A stretch of DNA of 33,341 nt from Candidatus Cacconaster caballi. GTDB taxonomy: Bacteria; Bacteroidota; Bacteroidia; Bacteroidales; UBA932. Position numbers and translations under genes: made by a program. Positions 33,117 through 33,341 of this stretch are shown here, piece by piece. Positions within the stretch are counted from its first letter, which is position 1, and the number at the start of each line of letters is the position of its first letter. The stretch is taken from positions 1 to 33,341 of the forward strand of contig JAGHST010000050.1 in the NCBI GenBank assembly GCA_018065695.1, written 5' to 3'. The notes beneath the pieces were generated by a model. That model was not told where the DNA came from. It saw only the letters and a list, made by a program, of their open reading frames with translations, and ran no database searches.

Positions 33117-33341
33117 CTCAAAAGAGCCGGATTCCCATATCACTGGCGAAAACATTCACGGATATCAGCTCCGGACGCATTATCAGGGCAGCCGATTTGT
33201 ACACACGCCAGTCACTCGCGTTTTGTGCAAGGCTCATCCTCGCATACGAATGAATTATTTGCAGAATGGGTTGACATTGCGGTAAGGACAGCCTCAGCCG
33301 CAGACAGCAAGTTATTTGCGGAGCAAATGACGCAGATGGCG
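33117..33341. other. Right-edge stretch without an identifiable gene
   Basis: I see no RNA gene, repeat or recognisable protein here. On the minus strand one frame is open from the window edge to a stop at 33120-33118 (about 73 codons, ending MRPELISVNVFASDMGIRLF). It could be the tail of a gene beyond the edge, but it matches no family I know, and short open frames on both strands make chance likely. Confidence 0.3.

Noticed and set aside
1-33341. CRISPR arrays, insertion sequences, rRNA genes or long direct repeats
   Set aside because: No regularly spaced repeats, transposase genes or rRNA stretches were seen on either strand by eye; a computed repeat search was not possible.

Overview
This window reads as a chromosomal piece of an uncultured-type Bacteroidales bacterium, probably from an animal gut or rumen. 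The evidence is two SusC/SusD outer-membrane uptake pairs, many lipoproteins with Bacteroidetes-style signal peptides, promoter -7 elements close to TAnnTTTG, and the near absence of Shine-Dalgarno sites. A genus cannot be fixed from the sequence alone; Rikenellaceae or Cryptobacteroides-like lineages are a guess from gene content.

Layout. Bases 1-200 hold the start of a tyrosine-recombinase-like gene on the minus strand that lacks the usual N-terminal region. Bases 376-6410 (+) are a SusC/SusD pair followed by a glycoside-hydrolase-like lipoprotein (GHL10 type). A second SusC/SusD pair (11561-6485, -) converges on it and shares a bidirectional terminator. Bases 12736-11678 (-) encode a polytopic membrane protein of unknown role (DUF5692-like). 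Bases 12838-16062 (+) are a two-gene unit: a 948-residue multi-cluster FeS flavoprotein and the nickel chaperone HypA.

From 24943 down to 16028 (-) runs a tightly packed, apparently single operon of eight genes: a beta-lactamase-fold serine hydrolase lipoprotein, AroB, a fused AroD-AroA, AroC, an M24 aminopeptidase P-like enzyme, a secreted C1 peptidase (PepC/bleomycin hydrolase family), the nickel GTPase HypB and a 96-residue membrane protein. It thus carries four consecutive shikimate-pathway activities (steps 2, 3, 6 and 7), two peptidases and the partner of HypA. HypA and HypB sit on opposite strands and converge around the small membrane gene. No hydrogenase or urease structural gene is in the window, so the nickel client is unknown.

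Bases 25019-25102 are tRNA-Leu(CAA), whose promoter lies back to back with that of the big operon. A lipoprotein of unknown function follows (25947-25168, -). Then comes a tripartite RND efflux operon (32061-26090, -) ordered small lipoprotein, membrane-fusion lipoprotein, RND pump, TolC-like channel, with 4-8 base overlaps between genes. A PI-PLC X-domain lipoprotein (33102-32098, -) closes the window. The last 230 bases hold no gene I can identify.

Most interesting points: the orphan HypA/HypB + FeS flavoprotein + small membrane protein grouping; the AroD-AroA fusion whose PEP-loop is atypical, with Ala at the position aligned to E. coli Gly96; a divergent chorismate synthase; and three genes whose -7 promoter element sits only 6-8 bases before the start codon, suggesting leaderless mRNAs.
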